A DNA stretch of 34,497 nucleotides from Candidatus Faecalibacterium faecigallinarum. GTDB taxonomy: Bacteria; Bacillota; Clostridia; Oscillospirales; Ruminococcaceae. Location of the stretch: NCBI GenBank assembly GCA_019119685.1, contig DWWN01000008.1, positions 1-34,497 of the forward strand. Reading direction: 5' to 3'. The notes under the pieces were generated by a model. It searched no databases. It saw only the letters and a list, made by a program, of their open reading frames with translations, and was not told the DNA's origin. Both the position numbers and the translations under genes were made by a program. Below, piece by piece: positions 24,828 through 32,699 of the stretch (position 1 is the stretch's first letter; each line of letters opens with the position of its first letter).

Positions 24828-26912
24828 ATGAAATACGCAAGCAACAATATCCGCAATATCTTGATTGCAGGCCATGCCGGCAGCGGCAAGACGACGCTGA
24901 CCGAGGCATTGGTCTATTTCTCGGGCGCTTCCGAGCGGATGGGCCGCGTGGAAGACGGCACCACGATCTCTGACTTCGACCCGGAGGAGGCCAAACGGAA
25001 GGCCAGCCTTTCGGCTTCGGTGGTCCCGGTGGAGTACGGCGGGATCAAGTACAACCTGATCGACGCGCCGGGCCTGTTCGATTTTGAGGCCGGCGAGTAC
25101 GAGGGCATCCGCGCCGCCGAGAGCGTGCTGGTGTGCGTGTCGGGCCGCAGCGGCGTCACCGTGGGCGCCGAGAAGGCGTTCCAGCTGGCCCGCAAGAACG
25201 GCAAGGCCACCATGGTCTTTGTCACCAAGTCCGACCTGGAGCACTCCAACTACTTCCAGATCCTGGAGGACATGAAGATCAAGTTCGGCTCCAGCATCTG
25301 CCCCTGCGTGGTGCCTGCCCGCCTGGACGACGGCACCAGCGTCTACATCAACCTGTTCAGCCAGAAGGCGTTCAAATATGAGAGCGGCAAGCAGATCCAG
25401 GTGGACCTGCCCGACATCGGCCACCGCTTCCAGGGCCTGATCGAGGCCATGAGCGAGGCCATCGCCGAGACCGACGACGAGCTGATGGAAAAGTTCTTCG
25501 GCGGCGAGCCCTTCACCACCGAGGAGATCGTGGAAGGGATGCGCAAGGGCGTCAAGGACGGCCTGATCACCCCCGTGTTCTGCGGCAGCGCCGTCAACCT
25601 GCAGGCGCTGGATATGCTGTTGTACAATATGGACAAGCTGCTGCCCAGCCCGGCCCACGCCGCCGCCATCCCGGCGGAGAACGCCGGCGGCGATCTGGTG
25701 GAGCTGCACTGCGACGCCGCAGAGCCCACCGCCGCCTACGTCTTTAAGACGGTGGCCGATCCCTTCGTGGGCAAGATGAGCTACCTGCGGGTGCTCAGCG
25801 GCAAAGTGACCCCGGGCATGAGCCTGGTCAACGCCCGCACCGGCGACACCGAGAAACTGGGCAAGCCCATGTTCATCTGCGGCAAAAAGCAGACCGACGC
25901 CGACGAGATCACCGCCGGCGACATCGGCGCGGTGGCCAAGATGGTCAGCGCCCGCACCGGCGACACCCTCTGCGACGCCTCCCGCGTGGTCAAGCTGGAT
26001 GCGCCCGTGTTCCCCAGTCCCAGCTTCTTCATGGCCGTCACCGTGGCCAAGAAGGGCGACGAGGGCAAGATCAGCAGCGCGCTGGCCCGCCTGATGGAGG
26101 AGGACCCCACCCTCAGCTACGAGAACAACGCCGAGACCCATCAGCAGATCATCGGCGGCCTGGGCGAGCAGCACCTCGACGTGGTCAAGGCCAAGCTGAA
26201 GAACAAGTTCGGCGTTGAGATCGGGCTGGAAGCGCCCCGCATCGCCTACCGCGAGTCCATCCGCAAGCCGGTGCAGAAGCAGGGCCGCCACAAGAAGCAG
26301 ACCGGCGGCCACGGCCAGTTCGGCGACGTCGTCATCAAGTTCGAGCCCTGCGAGGGCGACGCCATCCAGTTCGAGGAGCAGGTCTTCGGCGGCTCGGTGC
26401 CCAAGAACTTCTTCCCCGCCGTGGAAAAGGGCGTCCGCCTGGCGGCCGAAAAGGGCGTGCTGGCCGGCTATCCCATGGTCGGCATGAAGGCCACCCTGCT
26501 GGACGGCAGCTACCACCCCGTCGATTCCTCCGAAATGGCCTTCATCATGGCGGCCAAGCTGGCCTATAAGGCGGCCATGCCCGAGGCGGGCCCCGTCATT
26601 CTGGAGCCCATCTACACCGTCCGCGCCCACATCCCCAGCGACAACACCGGCGACATCATGGGCGATGTGACCAAGCGCCGCGGCCGCGTGCTGGGCATGG
26701 AGCCCGACGAGGACGGCCTGCAGACCATCATCGCTGAGGTGCCTCTGGCTGAGCTGACCACCTTCACCACCTTCATCCGGCAGACCACCCAGGGCCGCGG
26801 CTGGTTCACCCGCGAGTTCGTCCGCTATGAGGTGCTGCCCGAGAACCTGGTACCCGCCGTGGTCGAACAGGCCCGCAAGCTGGGCAACCTGGACGAGGGT
26901 GCGGACGACTGA
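24828..26912 (+). CDS. EF-G-like translation-factor GTPase (FusA2/type II group, 694 aa)
   Basis: Full-length EF-G architecture: GTPase domain (about 1-275), domain II beta-barrel, and the C-terminal domains III-V (GGHGQFGDVVIKFEP; DNTGDIMGDVTKRRGRVLGM). The ATG at 24828 is preceded by GAGGG; the longer frame begins at the promoter. It differs from housekeeping EF-G in its G motifs: G1 is GHAGSGKT (15-22) where EF-G has AHIDAGKT; G3 is DAPGLFDF (79-86), replacing the catalytic histidine of PGH by Leu83; G4 is TKSD (133-136) where EF-G has NKMD. These traits mark the EF-G-like paralogue common in Clostridia, whose role is not settled; it is not a TetM-type resistance protein by its context. 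Single-gene unit with its own terminator. Confidence 0.9.
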   Translation: MKYASNNIRNILIAGHAGSGKTTLTEALVYFSGASERMGRVEDGTTISDFDPEEAKRKASLSASVVPVEYGGIKYNLIDAPGLFDFEAGEYEGIRAAESVLVCVSGRSGVTVGAEKAFQLARKNGKATMVFVTKSDLEHSNYFQILEDMKIKFGSSICPCVVPARLDDGTSVYINLFSQKAFKYESGKQIQVDLPDIGHRFQGLIEAMSEAIAETDDELMEKFFGGEPFTTEEIVEGMRKGVKDGLITPVFCGSAVNLQALDMLLYNMDKLLPSPAHAAAIPAENAGGDLVELHCDAAEPTAAYVFKTVADPFVGKMSYLRVLSGKVTPGMSLVNARTGDTEKLGKPMFICGKKQTDADEITAGDIGAVAKMVSARTGDTLCDASRVVKLDAPVFPSPSFFMAVTVAKKGDEGKISSALARLMEEDPTLSYENNAETHQQIIGGLGEQHLDVVKAKLKNKFGVEIGLEAPRIAYRESIRKPVQKQGRHKKQTGGHGQFGDVVIKFEPCEGDAIQFEEQVFGGSVPKNFFPAVEKGVRLAAEKGVLAGYPMVGMKATLLDGSYHPVDSSEMAFIMAAKLAYKAAMPEAGPVILEPIYTVRAHIPSDNTGDIMGDVTKRRGRVLGMEPDEDGLQTIIAEVPLAELTTFTTFIRQTTQGRGWFTREFVRYEVLPENLVPAVVEQARKLGNLDEGADD

Positions 26913-26951
26913 GCCGTGACCTTCCCGCGCACAAGTTAAAGACATCCACCC

Positions 26952-26992
26952 GGACCCTGTCGGCACTTCCCTCTGCCGGCGGGGTCCTTTTT
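26952..26992 (+). terminator. Terminator of the EF-G-like gene
   Basis: GGACCCTGTCGGCA (26952-26965) pairs with TGCCGGCGGGGTCC (26974-26987) with two wobbles, followed by T5. Family A copy 3 begins 3 nt further on, in the opposite orientation. Confidence 0.88.
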
Positions 26993-26994
26993 AT

Positions 26995-27187
26995 AGGGGG
27001 CAAGCCCCCTCCAGGGGGACCCATTTCTGCGCGCATTCGCGCGTCAGAAATTCTTCCCCCTGGTATCTCCCGGGGACAAAATTTTCCGGCGAACCGCGCA
27101 CTCGCCGCTGAGGGCGGCTCGCACACTCTCGCCGGAAAATTTCCCTGTATGTGTCCTGCCCGTCCGTACATGCCGGCCGGGCAGGAC
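26995..27187 (-). repeat. Family A structured element, copy 3 (candidate RNA)
   Basis: Read on the minus strand: P1 GTCCTGCCCG/CGGGCAGGAC (27187-27178 with 27162-27153), loop with GGCATGTACG; ACATACAGGG; P2 AAATTTTCCGGCGA/TCGCCGGAAAATTT (27142-27129 with 27092-27079), enclosing GTGTGC-GA-GCCGC-CCTCA-GCGGC-GA-GTGCGC; P3 CCAGGGGGAA opposite TCCCCCTGG, enclosing ATTTCTG/CAGAAAT; P4 replaced by AGGGGGC-TT-GCCCCCT. Every stem differs from copies 1 and 2 yet still pairs, while loops and linkers are kept. It starts 40 nt from the greA -35, pointing away from greA, and converges on the EF-G-like gene. Confidence 0.85.
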
Positions 27188-27226
27188 GGATGGGGATTAT
27201 TTGCACTTATCTGCGATGTGTTTTGG

Positions 27227-27255
27227 TTGACATCCCGGCGGGTTGCTATTATAAT
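27227..27255 (+). promoter_or_regulatory. greA-lysS promoter
   Basis: TTGACA (27227-27232), 17-nt spacer, TATAAT (27250-27255): full consensus. Leader to greA about 100 nt. Confidence 0.88.
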
Positions 27256-27362
27256 AGAGAGGTTAGGGTGGAGGGACAGCCCCTTTGCCCCGTAAAAACG
27301 CCGACCTGCGGCTTTGGGACCGCCCTGCCGCACATTTTGAACATAAGGAGAGATTCAGATCC

Positions 27363-27845
27363 ATGGCACAGGAAATCGTAATGTCTGCCGCCGGCCTTCA
27401 GGCCATCAAGGAAGAACTGGAATACCTCAAGACGGTCCGCCGCAAGGAGCTGGCCGAGGAGATCAAAGAGGCCCGCAGCCACGGCGACCTGTCCGAGAAC
27501 AGCGAGTACGATGAGGCCAAGAACACCCAGGGCCTGGTCGAGAACCGCATCACCGAGCTGGAGCAGATGATCAAGAACGTCCGGGTCATCGACGAGAGCG
27601 AACTGAGCGTGGACAGCGTCTCGGTGGGCACCCACGTCACCATCCAGATGGAGGACGAGGAGCCCGAGGAATACGACATCGTGGGCCGCACCGAGGCCGA
27701 CCCCTTCAAGGGCAAGATCAGCGACGAGAGCCCTGTGGGCCACGCCCTGCTGGGCAAGGCCGTGGGCGACGAGGCCGAGGTCCTGCTGCCCGCAGGCCAC
27801 ACCGTGGTGTACAAGGTGCTGGCCATCACCCACAGCAAGGTATAA
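27363..27845 (+). CDS. Transcription elongation factor GreA (160 aa)
   Basis: Rescues backtracked RNA polymerase by stimulating transcript cleavage. The N-terminal coiled coil carries the catalytic acidic tip, ARSHGDLSENSEYDEAKN (about residues 37-54). The C-terminal FKBP-like domain ends PAGHTVVYKVLAI. Length is standard for GreA. The ATG at 27363 (MAQEIVMS) follows AAGGAG; upstream in-frame codons to 27285 are leader. The lysS start is 12 nt downstream, so the two form an operon. Confidence 0.96.
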   Translation: MAQEIVMSAAGLQAIKEELEYLKTVRRKELAEEIKEARSHGDLSENSEYDEAKNTQGLVENRITELEQMIKNVRVIDESELSVDSVSVGTHVTIQMEDEEPEEYDIVGRTEADPFKGKISDESPVGHALLGKAVGDEAEVLLPAGHTVVYKVLAITHSKV

Positions 27846-27857
27846 CGGGAGGCGGGC

Positions 27858-29837
27858 ATGGAAGAGATCAAGAATACCGCAGCCCCTGCCGACAGCGAGC
27901 AGGTGCTGGTCCGCCGCCAGAAGCTGGCCGATCTGCGCGCCGCTGGCTGCGACCCCTTCACCATCACCAAGTTCCCCCAGGACGCCTACTCGGCGGACCT
28001 GAAGGCGGAGTATGCCAGCCTGCCCAACGAGGCGGACGCCGGCCGCACCGCCGCGCTGGCCGGCCGCATGATGTCCAAGCGGGTGATGGGCAAGGCCAGC
28101 TTTGCCCACCTGCGGGACGATAAGGGCGACATCCAGCTCTACGTCCGCCGCGACGAGTTGGGCGAGGAAGCCTACGCCGCCTTCAAAAAGCTGGATGTGG
28201 GCGATATCATCGGCGTCAAGGGCGAAGTGTTCCGCACCAAGACCGGCGAGCTGAGCCTCCGTGTGACCGAGCTGACCCTGCTGGCCAAGAGCCTGCGGCC
28301 CCTGCCCGAAAAGTTCCACGGCCTGACCGACACCGAGATGCGCTACCGCCAGCGCTATGTGGACCTGATCGCCAACCCCGAAGTCAAGGACACCTTTGTC
28401 AAGCGCAGCCGCATCCTGAAGGAGATCCGCGCCTATCTGGACGAGAAGGGCTTTTTGGAGGTGGACACCCCCATCCTGACCCCCTTTGAGATCGGCGCGT
28501 CGGCCCGGCCCTTCATCACCCACCACAACACCCTGAACATGGACATGGTGCTGCGCATCGAGACCGAGCTGTACCTCAAGCGGCTGGTGGTGGGCGGCAT
28601 GGACCGGGTCTACGAGGTGGGCCGCATCTTCCGCAACGAGGGCATGGACCCCAAGCACAACCCCGAGTTCACTTCCATCGAGCTGTACCAGGCGTTCACC
28701 GACTATCACGGCATGATGGATTTGGTGGAGGAGCTGTATAAGCGCCTGGCCGAGAAGATCTGCGGCAGCCTGGTCATCCCGTACCAGGGCAAGCAGATCG
28801 ACATGGGCCACTGGGAGCGCCTGACCATGGTGGAGGCGGTGAAAAAGTATTCCGGCGTGGATTACCATGACTGGAAGACCGACTCCGACGCCATCACCGC
28901 GGCCAAGGCCCACAACGTGGACCTGCCCGAGGTGCCCACCCGCGGCTCCATCCTGGCGGCCTTCTTCGACGCCTTTGTGGAAGACAAGCTGATCCAGCCC
29001 ACCTTCATCTACGATTACCCGGTGGAGATCAGCCCGCTGGCCAAGCGCAAGCCCGACGACCCCGCCTTCACCGAGCGGTTTGAATACTTCATCGACTGCA
29101 CCGAGTACGGCAACGCCTTCAGCGAGCTGAACGACCCCATCGACCAGAAGGACCGCTTCGAGCGCCAGGTGGCCGAGCGCAAGGCCCTGGAGCCCGGCTG
29201 CAAGGCCCAGGTCGATTACGACTATGTCAACGCGCTGGAATACGGCCTGCCCCCCACGGGCGGCCTGGGCTTCGGTGTGGACCGCCTGGTCATGCTGCTG
29301 ACCGACTCGGCTTCCATCCGGGACGTGCTGCTGTTCCCGACCATGAAGCCGCTGGACGGCCCCGCCGCCGCAAAGCAGGAGGAGGCCCCCGCGGCCGCCC
29401 CCGCCCAGCAGGACGCGCCGGCAGCCGAAGCTGCGCCGGCCCCCGCCGCTGTGGAGCCCATCGACTTCTCCAACGTCGAGATCGAGCCTTTGTTCGAGGA
29501 TATGGTGGACTTTGAGACCTTCTCCAAGTCCGATTTCCGCGCCGTCAAGATCAAGGCGTGCAGCGCGGTGCCCAAGTCGAAGAAGCTGCTGCAGTTCGTT
29601 CTGGACGACGGTTCCGGCACCGACCGGGTGATCCTCAGCGGCATCCACGCCTACTATGAGCCCGAGGAGCTGGTGGGCAAGACCGCCATCGCCATCGTCA
29701 ACCTGCCCCCGCGCAAGATGATGGGCATCGACTCCTGCGGGATGCTGATCTCGGCAGTCCACCACGAGCTGGGCGCAGAGAAGCTGCACCTGCTCATGGT
29801 CGACGACCACATCCCCGCCGGCGCAAAACTGTACTAA
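27858..29837 (+). CDS. Lysyl-tRNA synthetase (class II) with C-terminal Trbp111/EMAPII-like tRNA-binding domain (659 aa)
   Basis: Charges tRNA-Lys. The N-terminal OB-fold anticodon-binding domain lies at about 60-165 (GRMMSKRVMGKASFAHLRDD). The class II core has motif 1 (GFLEVDTPILTP), motif 2 (YEVGRIFRNEGMDPKHNPEF) and motif 3 (GLGFGVDRLVMLLTDS), ending near residue 500. An Ala/Pro-rich linker (about 501-535) then joins a second OB fold at about 550-659: FSKSDFRAVKIKACSAVPKS, LSGIHAYYEPEELVGK and NLPPRKMMGIDSCGML. This matches the tRNA-binding domain found at the C-terminus of many MetRS proteins. Typical bacterial LysRS is about 500 aa and lacks it. Reading frame is continuous, so this is a true fusion. 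GGGAGG precedes the ATG. Confidence 0.94.
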   Translation: MEEIKNTAAPADSEQVLVRRQKLADLRAAGCDPFTITKFPQDAYSADLKAEYASLPNEADAGRTAALAGRMMSKRVMGKASFAHLRDDKGDIQLYVRRDELGEEAYAAFKKLDVGDIIGVKGEVFRTKTGELSLRVTELTLLAKSLRPLPEKFHGLTDTEMRYRQRYVDLIANPEVKDTFVKRSRILKEIRAYLDEKGFLEVDTPILTPFEIGASARPFITHHNTLNMDMVLRIETELYLKRLVVGGMDRVYEVGRIFRNEGMDPKHNPEFTSIELYQAFTDYHGMMDLVEELYKRLAEKICGSLVIPYQGKQIDMGHWERLTMVEAVKKYSGVDYHDWKTDSDAITAAKAHNVDLPEVPTRGSILAAFFDAFVEDKLIQPTFIYDYPVEISPLAKRKPDDPAFTERFEYFIDCTEYGNAFSELNDPIDQKDRFERQVAERKALEPGCKAQVDYDYVNALEYGLPPTGGLGFGVDRLVMLLTDSASIRDVLLFPTMKPLDGPAAAKQEEAPAAAPAQQDAPAAEAAPAPAAVEPIDFSNVEIEPLFEDMVDFETFSKSDFRAVKIKACSAVPKSKKLLQFVLDDGSGTDRVILSGIHAYYEPEELVGKTAIAIVNLPPRKMMGIDSCGMLISAVHHELGAEKLHLLMVDDHIPAGAKLY

Positions 29838-29876
29838 GCAAGACGCCGCTGCCCGGCAAAAAGCCCTTATAGCGAT

Positions 29877-29917
29877 AAAAAAGTCCCCGCTGTTGAAAAA
29901 CAGCAGGGACTTTTTCT
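29877..29917. terminator. Bidirectional terminator after lysS
   Basis: AGTCCC-C-GCTGTT pairs with AACAGC-A-GGGACT across a GAAA-type loop (29882-29912), with A-run before and T-run after. Serves lysS and possibly the convergent amino-acid ABC operon. Confidence 0.85.
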
Positions 29918-29951
29918 TACCTGAAAGTGCGGTTGGAAAACGGCGCGCACA

Positions 29952-29999
29952 CTTGGCTCCCCCCGCGGGGGAGCTGCCGCCGCAGGCGGCTGAGAGGGG
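29952..29999 (+). repeat. Short palindromic intergenic repeat, family B copy 2
   Basis: CTTGG, hairpin GCTCCCCC-CGC-GGGGGAGC, hairpin GCCGCC-GCA-GGCGGC, then TGAGAGGGG. Same plan as 273-318, with stem bases changed in pairs. Lies between the lysS terminator and the end of the ABC ATPase gene. Confidence 0.6.
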
Positions 30000-30006
30000 A
30001 GAAGCG

Positions 30007-30747
30007 TTAGCGCTCCCGGAAACGGCTCAAAAATTCCACCGTCTTGGGGTTCTGCGGGTGGTCGAAGATGTCGGCGGGGGAGCCTTCCTCGGCGATGACG
30101 CCGTCGGCCATGTACACCACATGGGTGGACACGTCGCGGGCAAAGGCCATCTCGTGGGTCACCACGATCATGGTCAGGCCGCCGGCGGCCAGCTTGCGCA
30201 TGACCGAGAGCACCTCGCCCACCATCTGGGGGTCAAGGGCCGAGGTGGGCTCGTCGAACAGCAGCACTTCGGGCTGCATGGACAGGGCCCGGGCGATGGC
30301 CACCCGCTGCTTCTGGCCGCCGGACAGCTGCCGGGGCCGGGCGTGGATGTAGGGGGCCATGCCCACCTTTTCCAGGTTGGCCAGGGCGGTGGCCTTGGCG
30401 GCCTCCTTGTCCTGGTGCAGGACGTAGCGCAGGCCGGCGGTGCAGTTTTCCAGCACGGTCATGTTGTTGAACAGGTTGAAGGACTGAAACACCATCCCCA
30501 CTCGCGCGCGGTAGCTGGACGGGCTGAAGCCCTTGGCCATGATGTCCTGGCCGTGGAACAGGATGGAGCCCGCCGTGGGGGTCTCCAGCAGATTGATGCA
30601 GCGCAACAGGGTGGATTTGCCCGAGCCGGACGCGCCGATGACGCAGGTGACGTCCCCGGGCTTGACGGTAAAGTCCACATCCCGCAGCACCACGTGGGTG
30701 CCGAAGCTCTTGGAGAGGTGGCGCACTTCAATGATCGGTTCAGACAT
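30007..30747 (-). CDS. Polar amino-acid ABC transporter ATPase (GlnQ/HisP-like, 246 aa)
   Basis: ATPase of a polar amino-acid importer. Walker A GASGSGKS, the Q-loop VFQSFNLF typical of the PAAT family, signature LSGGQKQR, Walker [13 protein letters not shown], and switch motif VTHEM are all present. Its ATG overlaps the end of the permease gene by 8 nt, indicating coupled translation. Last gene of a binding protein-permease-ATPase operon. Confidence 0.94.
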   Translation of the reverse strand: MSEPIIEVRHLSKSFGTHVVLRDVDFTVKPGDVTCVIGASGSGKSTLLRCINLLETPTAGSILFHGQDIMAKGFSPSSYRARVGMVFQSFNLFNNMTVLENCTAGLRYVLHQDKEAAKATALANLEKVGMAPYIHARPRQLSGGQKQRVAIARALSMQPEVLLFDEPTSALDPQMVGEVLSVMRKLAAGGLTMIVVTHEMAFARDVSTHVVYMADGVIAEEGSPADIFDHPQNPKTVEFLSRFRER

Positions 30748-31564
30748 GGCTGGCGCCCTCCTTCATGTCAAGATTCTGGGACTTGTGGTCCGGGTCCGGG
30801 GCGTTGTACATCCCGCTGGTGTAGGCCAGAGTGTCGGTGGTGTCCAGGTCGTAGTTCTGGGGGCCGTCCAGCTTTTTCTCCCACAGGCGCAGCAGATAGC
30901 TGGACAGCAGGGTCATGGTCAGGTAGATGAGCATGACGATGGTGGCGCTCTCAAAATAGGTGTACTGGGCGCCCACCACGCTCTTGTGGACGAAAAACAG
31001 GTCGGTGATGGAGATGACCGACAGCACCGAGGTGTCCTTGATGTTGATGATGAAGTTGTTGCCGATCTGAGGCACGATGTTCCGCAGCGCCTGGGGCATG
31101 ATGACGTGCAGCATGGTCTGCCAGTGGGTCATGCCGATGGACATGGCGCCCTCGGTCTGGCCGGGGTCGATGGAGACGATGCCGCCCCGGACCGTCTCGG
31201 CCATGTACGCGCCGGTGTTGATGGAGACGATCAGGAAGCCTGCCGTCCACATCTCCAGATGGATGTTGAACACCTGCATCAGGCCGTAGTAGATAAAGAC
31301 GGCCTGGATCATCATGGGGGTGCCGCGGAACAGTTCCACGTAGCACCGCAGCAGCACCCGCAGCGCCCGCAGGGGGATGCGCTTGTACAGGGGGTCGCGG
31401 TGGGGGTCGATGGGGATGGTCTGCAGCGTGCCCACCGCAAAGCCGATCAGGCAGCCCGCCAGGGTGCCGACCAGCGCCAGCAGCAGGGTGGTGCCAGCGC
31501 CCCGCAGGTAAGATACGCCGTACTTCTGCAGCAGGAAGGCGCACTCGTTCAAAAATGTGGTCAT
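30740..31564 (-). CDS. Polar amino-acid ABC transporter permease (274 aa)
   Basis: Inner-membrane permease of the HisM/GlnP family. The N-terminal helix region [19 protein letters not shown], the segment [19 protein letters not shown] and the coupling (EAA-type) loop [20 protein letters not shown]...[10 protein letters not shown] are family signatures. Five or six membrane helices. A hydrophilic C-terminal tail of about 45 residues is longer than usual. AAAGGAG precedes the ATG. Only one permease gene is present, so it probably acts as a homodimer. Confidence 0.93.
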   Translation of the reverse strand: MTTFLNECAFLLQKYGVSYLRGAGTTLLLALVGTLAGCLIGFAVGTLQTIPIDPHRDPLYKRIPLRALRVLLRCYVELFRGTPMMIQAVFIYYGLMQVFNIHLEMWTAGFLIVSINTGAYMAETVRGGIVSIDPGQTEGAMSIGMTHWQTMLHVIMPQALRNIVPQIGNNFIINIKDTSVLSVISITDLFFVHKSVVGAQYTYFESATIVMLIYLTMTLLSSYLLRLWEKKLDGPQNYDLDTTDTLAYTSGMYNAPDPDHKSQNLDMKEGASHV

Positions 31565-31631
31565 GGGTACTCCTTTGGTACGTCCGTTGAAACGCTGCGT
31601 CCCGGCCGGATGCAGCAGCTTGGCAAAACAG

Positions 31632-31654
31632 GTCCCGCCCAGGGCGGGCGGGAC
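31632..31654 (-). promoter_or_regulatory. Intercistronic hairpin between binding-protein and permease genes
   Basis: A perfect 9-bp stem GTCCCGCCC/GGGCGGGAC around AGGGC, without a T-run. It probably stabilises the upstream mRNA for the binding protein. The stem and the ACxxACAGGG that follows on the plus strand faintly resemble the 5' part of family A. Confidence 0.45.
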
Positions 31655-31691
31655 ACGGACAGGGGCAAAACGGGGCTGCCCCCGCAGGGCG

Positions 31692-32555
31692 TCAGCCCTG
31701 GTTCAGGGGCTGGGCCTCGATGGCCTGGTCCATCATGGCGTTGTAGTCGTCGGTGGTCATGGTGGACAGCACTTCGTTGATGGCGTCCTTCAGGGCGGTG
31801 TTGCCCTTCTTCAGGGAGATGCCGATGTTGATCTCCTCCTCGCTGACCTCGAAGTCGCCCTCGCCGCCGCCAAAGTCCAGCAGCTGGAAGTCGGGGTAGG
31901 CCACCAGCGCCGCCTGGGCGGTGGGCCGGTCGGTGACGACGATGTCGCAGGCACCGCTGTCCAGGGCCACCAGCATGGCGGGGGCGGTCTCCTGGGCGGG
32001 CAGGATGTTGGCGTTTTCGATCTGGGGCAGGCAGATGTCATACCAGATGGTGCCCAGCTGGCTGGTGCAGGTGGCGCCGGCCAGGTCGGCCACGCTGGCG
32101 GCAGAGGCATAGGGGCTGTCCTTCTTCACCAGGGTGACGATGGAGGCGTAGTAGTAGGGGTCAGTGAAGTCCACCTGCTGGGCGCGCTCACTGGTGATGG
32201 ACTGGCCTGCGATGACGCAGTCCACATCACCGCTCATGACGGCGGGGACCAGGCTGTCCCAGTCCAGCTTGACGATCTGGACCTCCTGGCCCAGGGCCTC
32301 GGCGATCTTCTTGGCCATCATGACGTCGTAGCCGTAGGCGTAGTCGCTGGAATCACGGATCTGCACCGCGCCGTTGGAGTCGTCGGTCTGGGTCCAGTTG
32401 TAGGGGGCGTAGGCGCACTCCATGGCCACCGTCAGGGTGGAGGGGTCGCCGTCCCCGTCGGGGGCGTCCGAGGCGGCGCTGCTGCCGCCGCAGGCGGTCA
32501 GGCCGGCCAGCATGACAGCTGCCAGGCCAAGGGCCAATGCTTTCATTCTTTTCAT
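31692..32555 (-). CDS. Polar amino-acid binding lipoprotein (SBP_bac_3, 287 aa)
   Basis: Extracellular solute-binding protein delivering an amino acid to the permease encoded downstream. Signal peptide with basic start, hydrophobic core and lipobox LTAC (Cys22), then a Gly/Ser/Asp linker. The mature domain has SBP_bac_3 motifs: LTVAMECAYAPYNW, GYDVMMAKKIAEALGQ, VDCVIAGQSITSERAQQVDF and FTDPYYYA. The ATG at 32555 follows AAGGAG; the frame extends upstream to 32600 into the leader terminator zone and is not used. The Arg/amino-group pocket cannot be resolved to a single amino acid. Exported by Sec (no twin arginine), unlike LivK. Confidence 0.92.
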   Translation of the reverse strand: MKRMKALALGLAAVMLAGLTACGGSSAASDAPDGDGDPSTLTVAMECAYAPYNWTQTDDSNGAVQIRDSSDYAYGYDVMMAKKIAEALGQEVQIVKLDWDSLVPAVMSGDVDCVIAGQSITSERAQQVDFTDPYYYASIVTLVKKDSPYASAASVADLAGATCTSQLGTIWYDICLPQIENANILPAQETAPAMLVALDSGACDIVVTDRPTAQAALVAYPDFQLLDFGGGEGDFEVSEEEINIGISLKKGNTALKDAINEVLSTMTTDDYNAMMDQAIEAQPLNQG

Positions 32556-32600
32556 TTTGGATCGTTCTCCTTTTCCCAAAAACCCTTCTTGTCTTGCCAC

Positions 32601-32630
32601 AAAAAAACCGGCATCCGCACAGGATACCGG
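32601..32630 (-). terminator. Leader terminator (attenuator candidate) of the amino-acid ABC operon
   Basis: On the minus strand CCGGTATCC-TGTGC-GGATGCCGG (32630-32608) is followed by T7 (32607-32601). It lies inside the 5' leader, between the promoter at 32700-32728 and the ATG at 32555, so transcription must read through it to express the transporter. The 60 nt before it can also fold (GGCGC...GCGCC). No leader peptide or known riboswitch was recognised. Confidence 0.8.
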
Positions 32631-32699
32631 GTCTTGAGGCTGTGTAAAAAGCTGTCGTCCGGCGCAGGCCGCTGCCGCGCCGTCGCGGCTCCTTGTGCT

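Noticed and set aside
7642-27187. Family A as a CRISPR array, MITE or IS end
   Set aside because: The copies are kilobases apart, have no regular spacers, no terminal inverted repeats joining their two ends, and no target-site duplication that I can see.
27249-29810. An 853-codon minus-strand frame opposite greA and lysS
   Set aside because: Same shadow effect; it would span two well-defined genes and their operon promoter.
31632-31675. Possible fourth, truncated family A copy
   Set aside because: Only a P1-like stem with a short loop and a loose match to the ACATACAGGG linker are present; P2-P4 are missing, so chance resemblance cannot be excluded.
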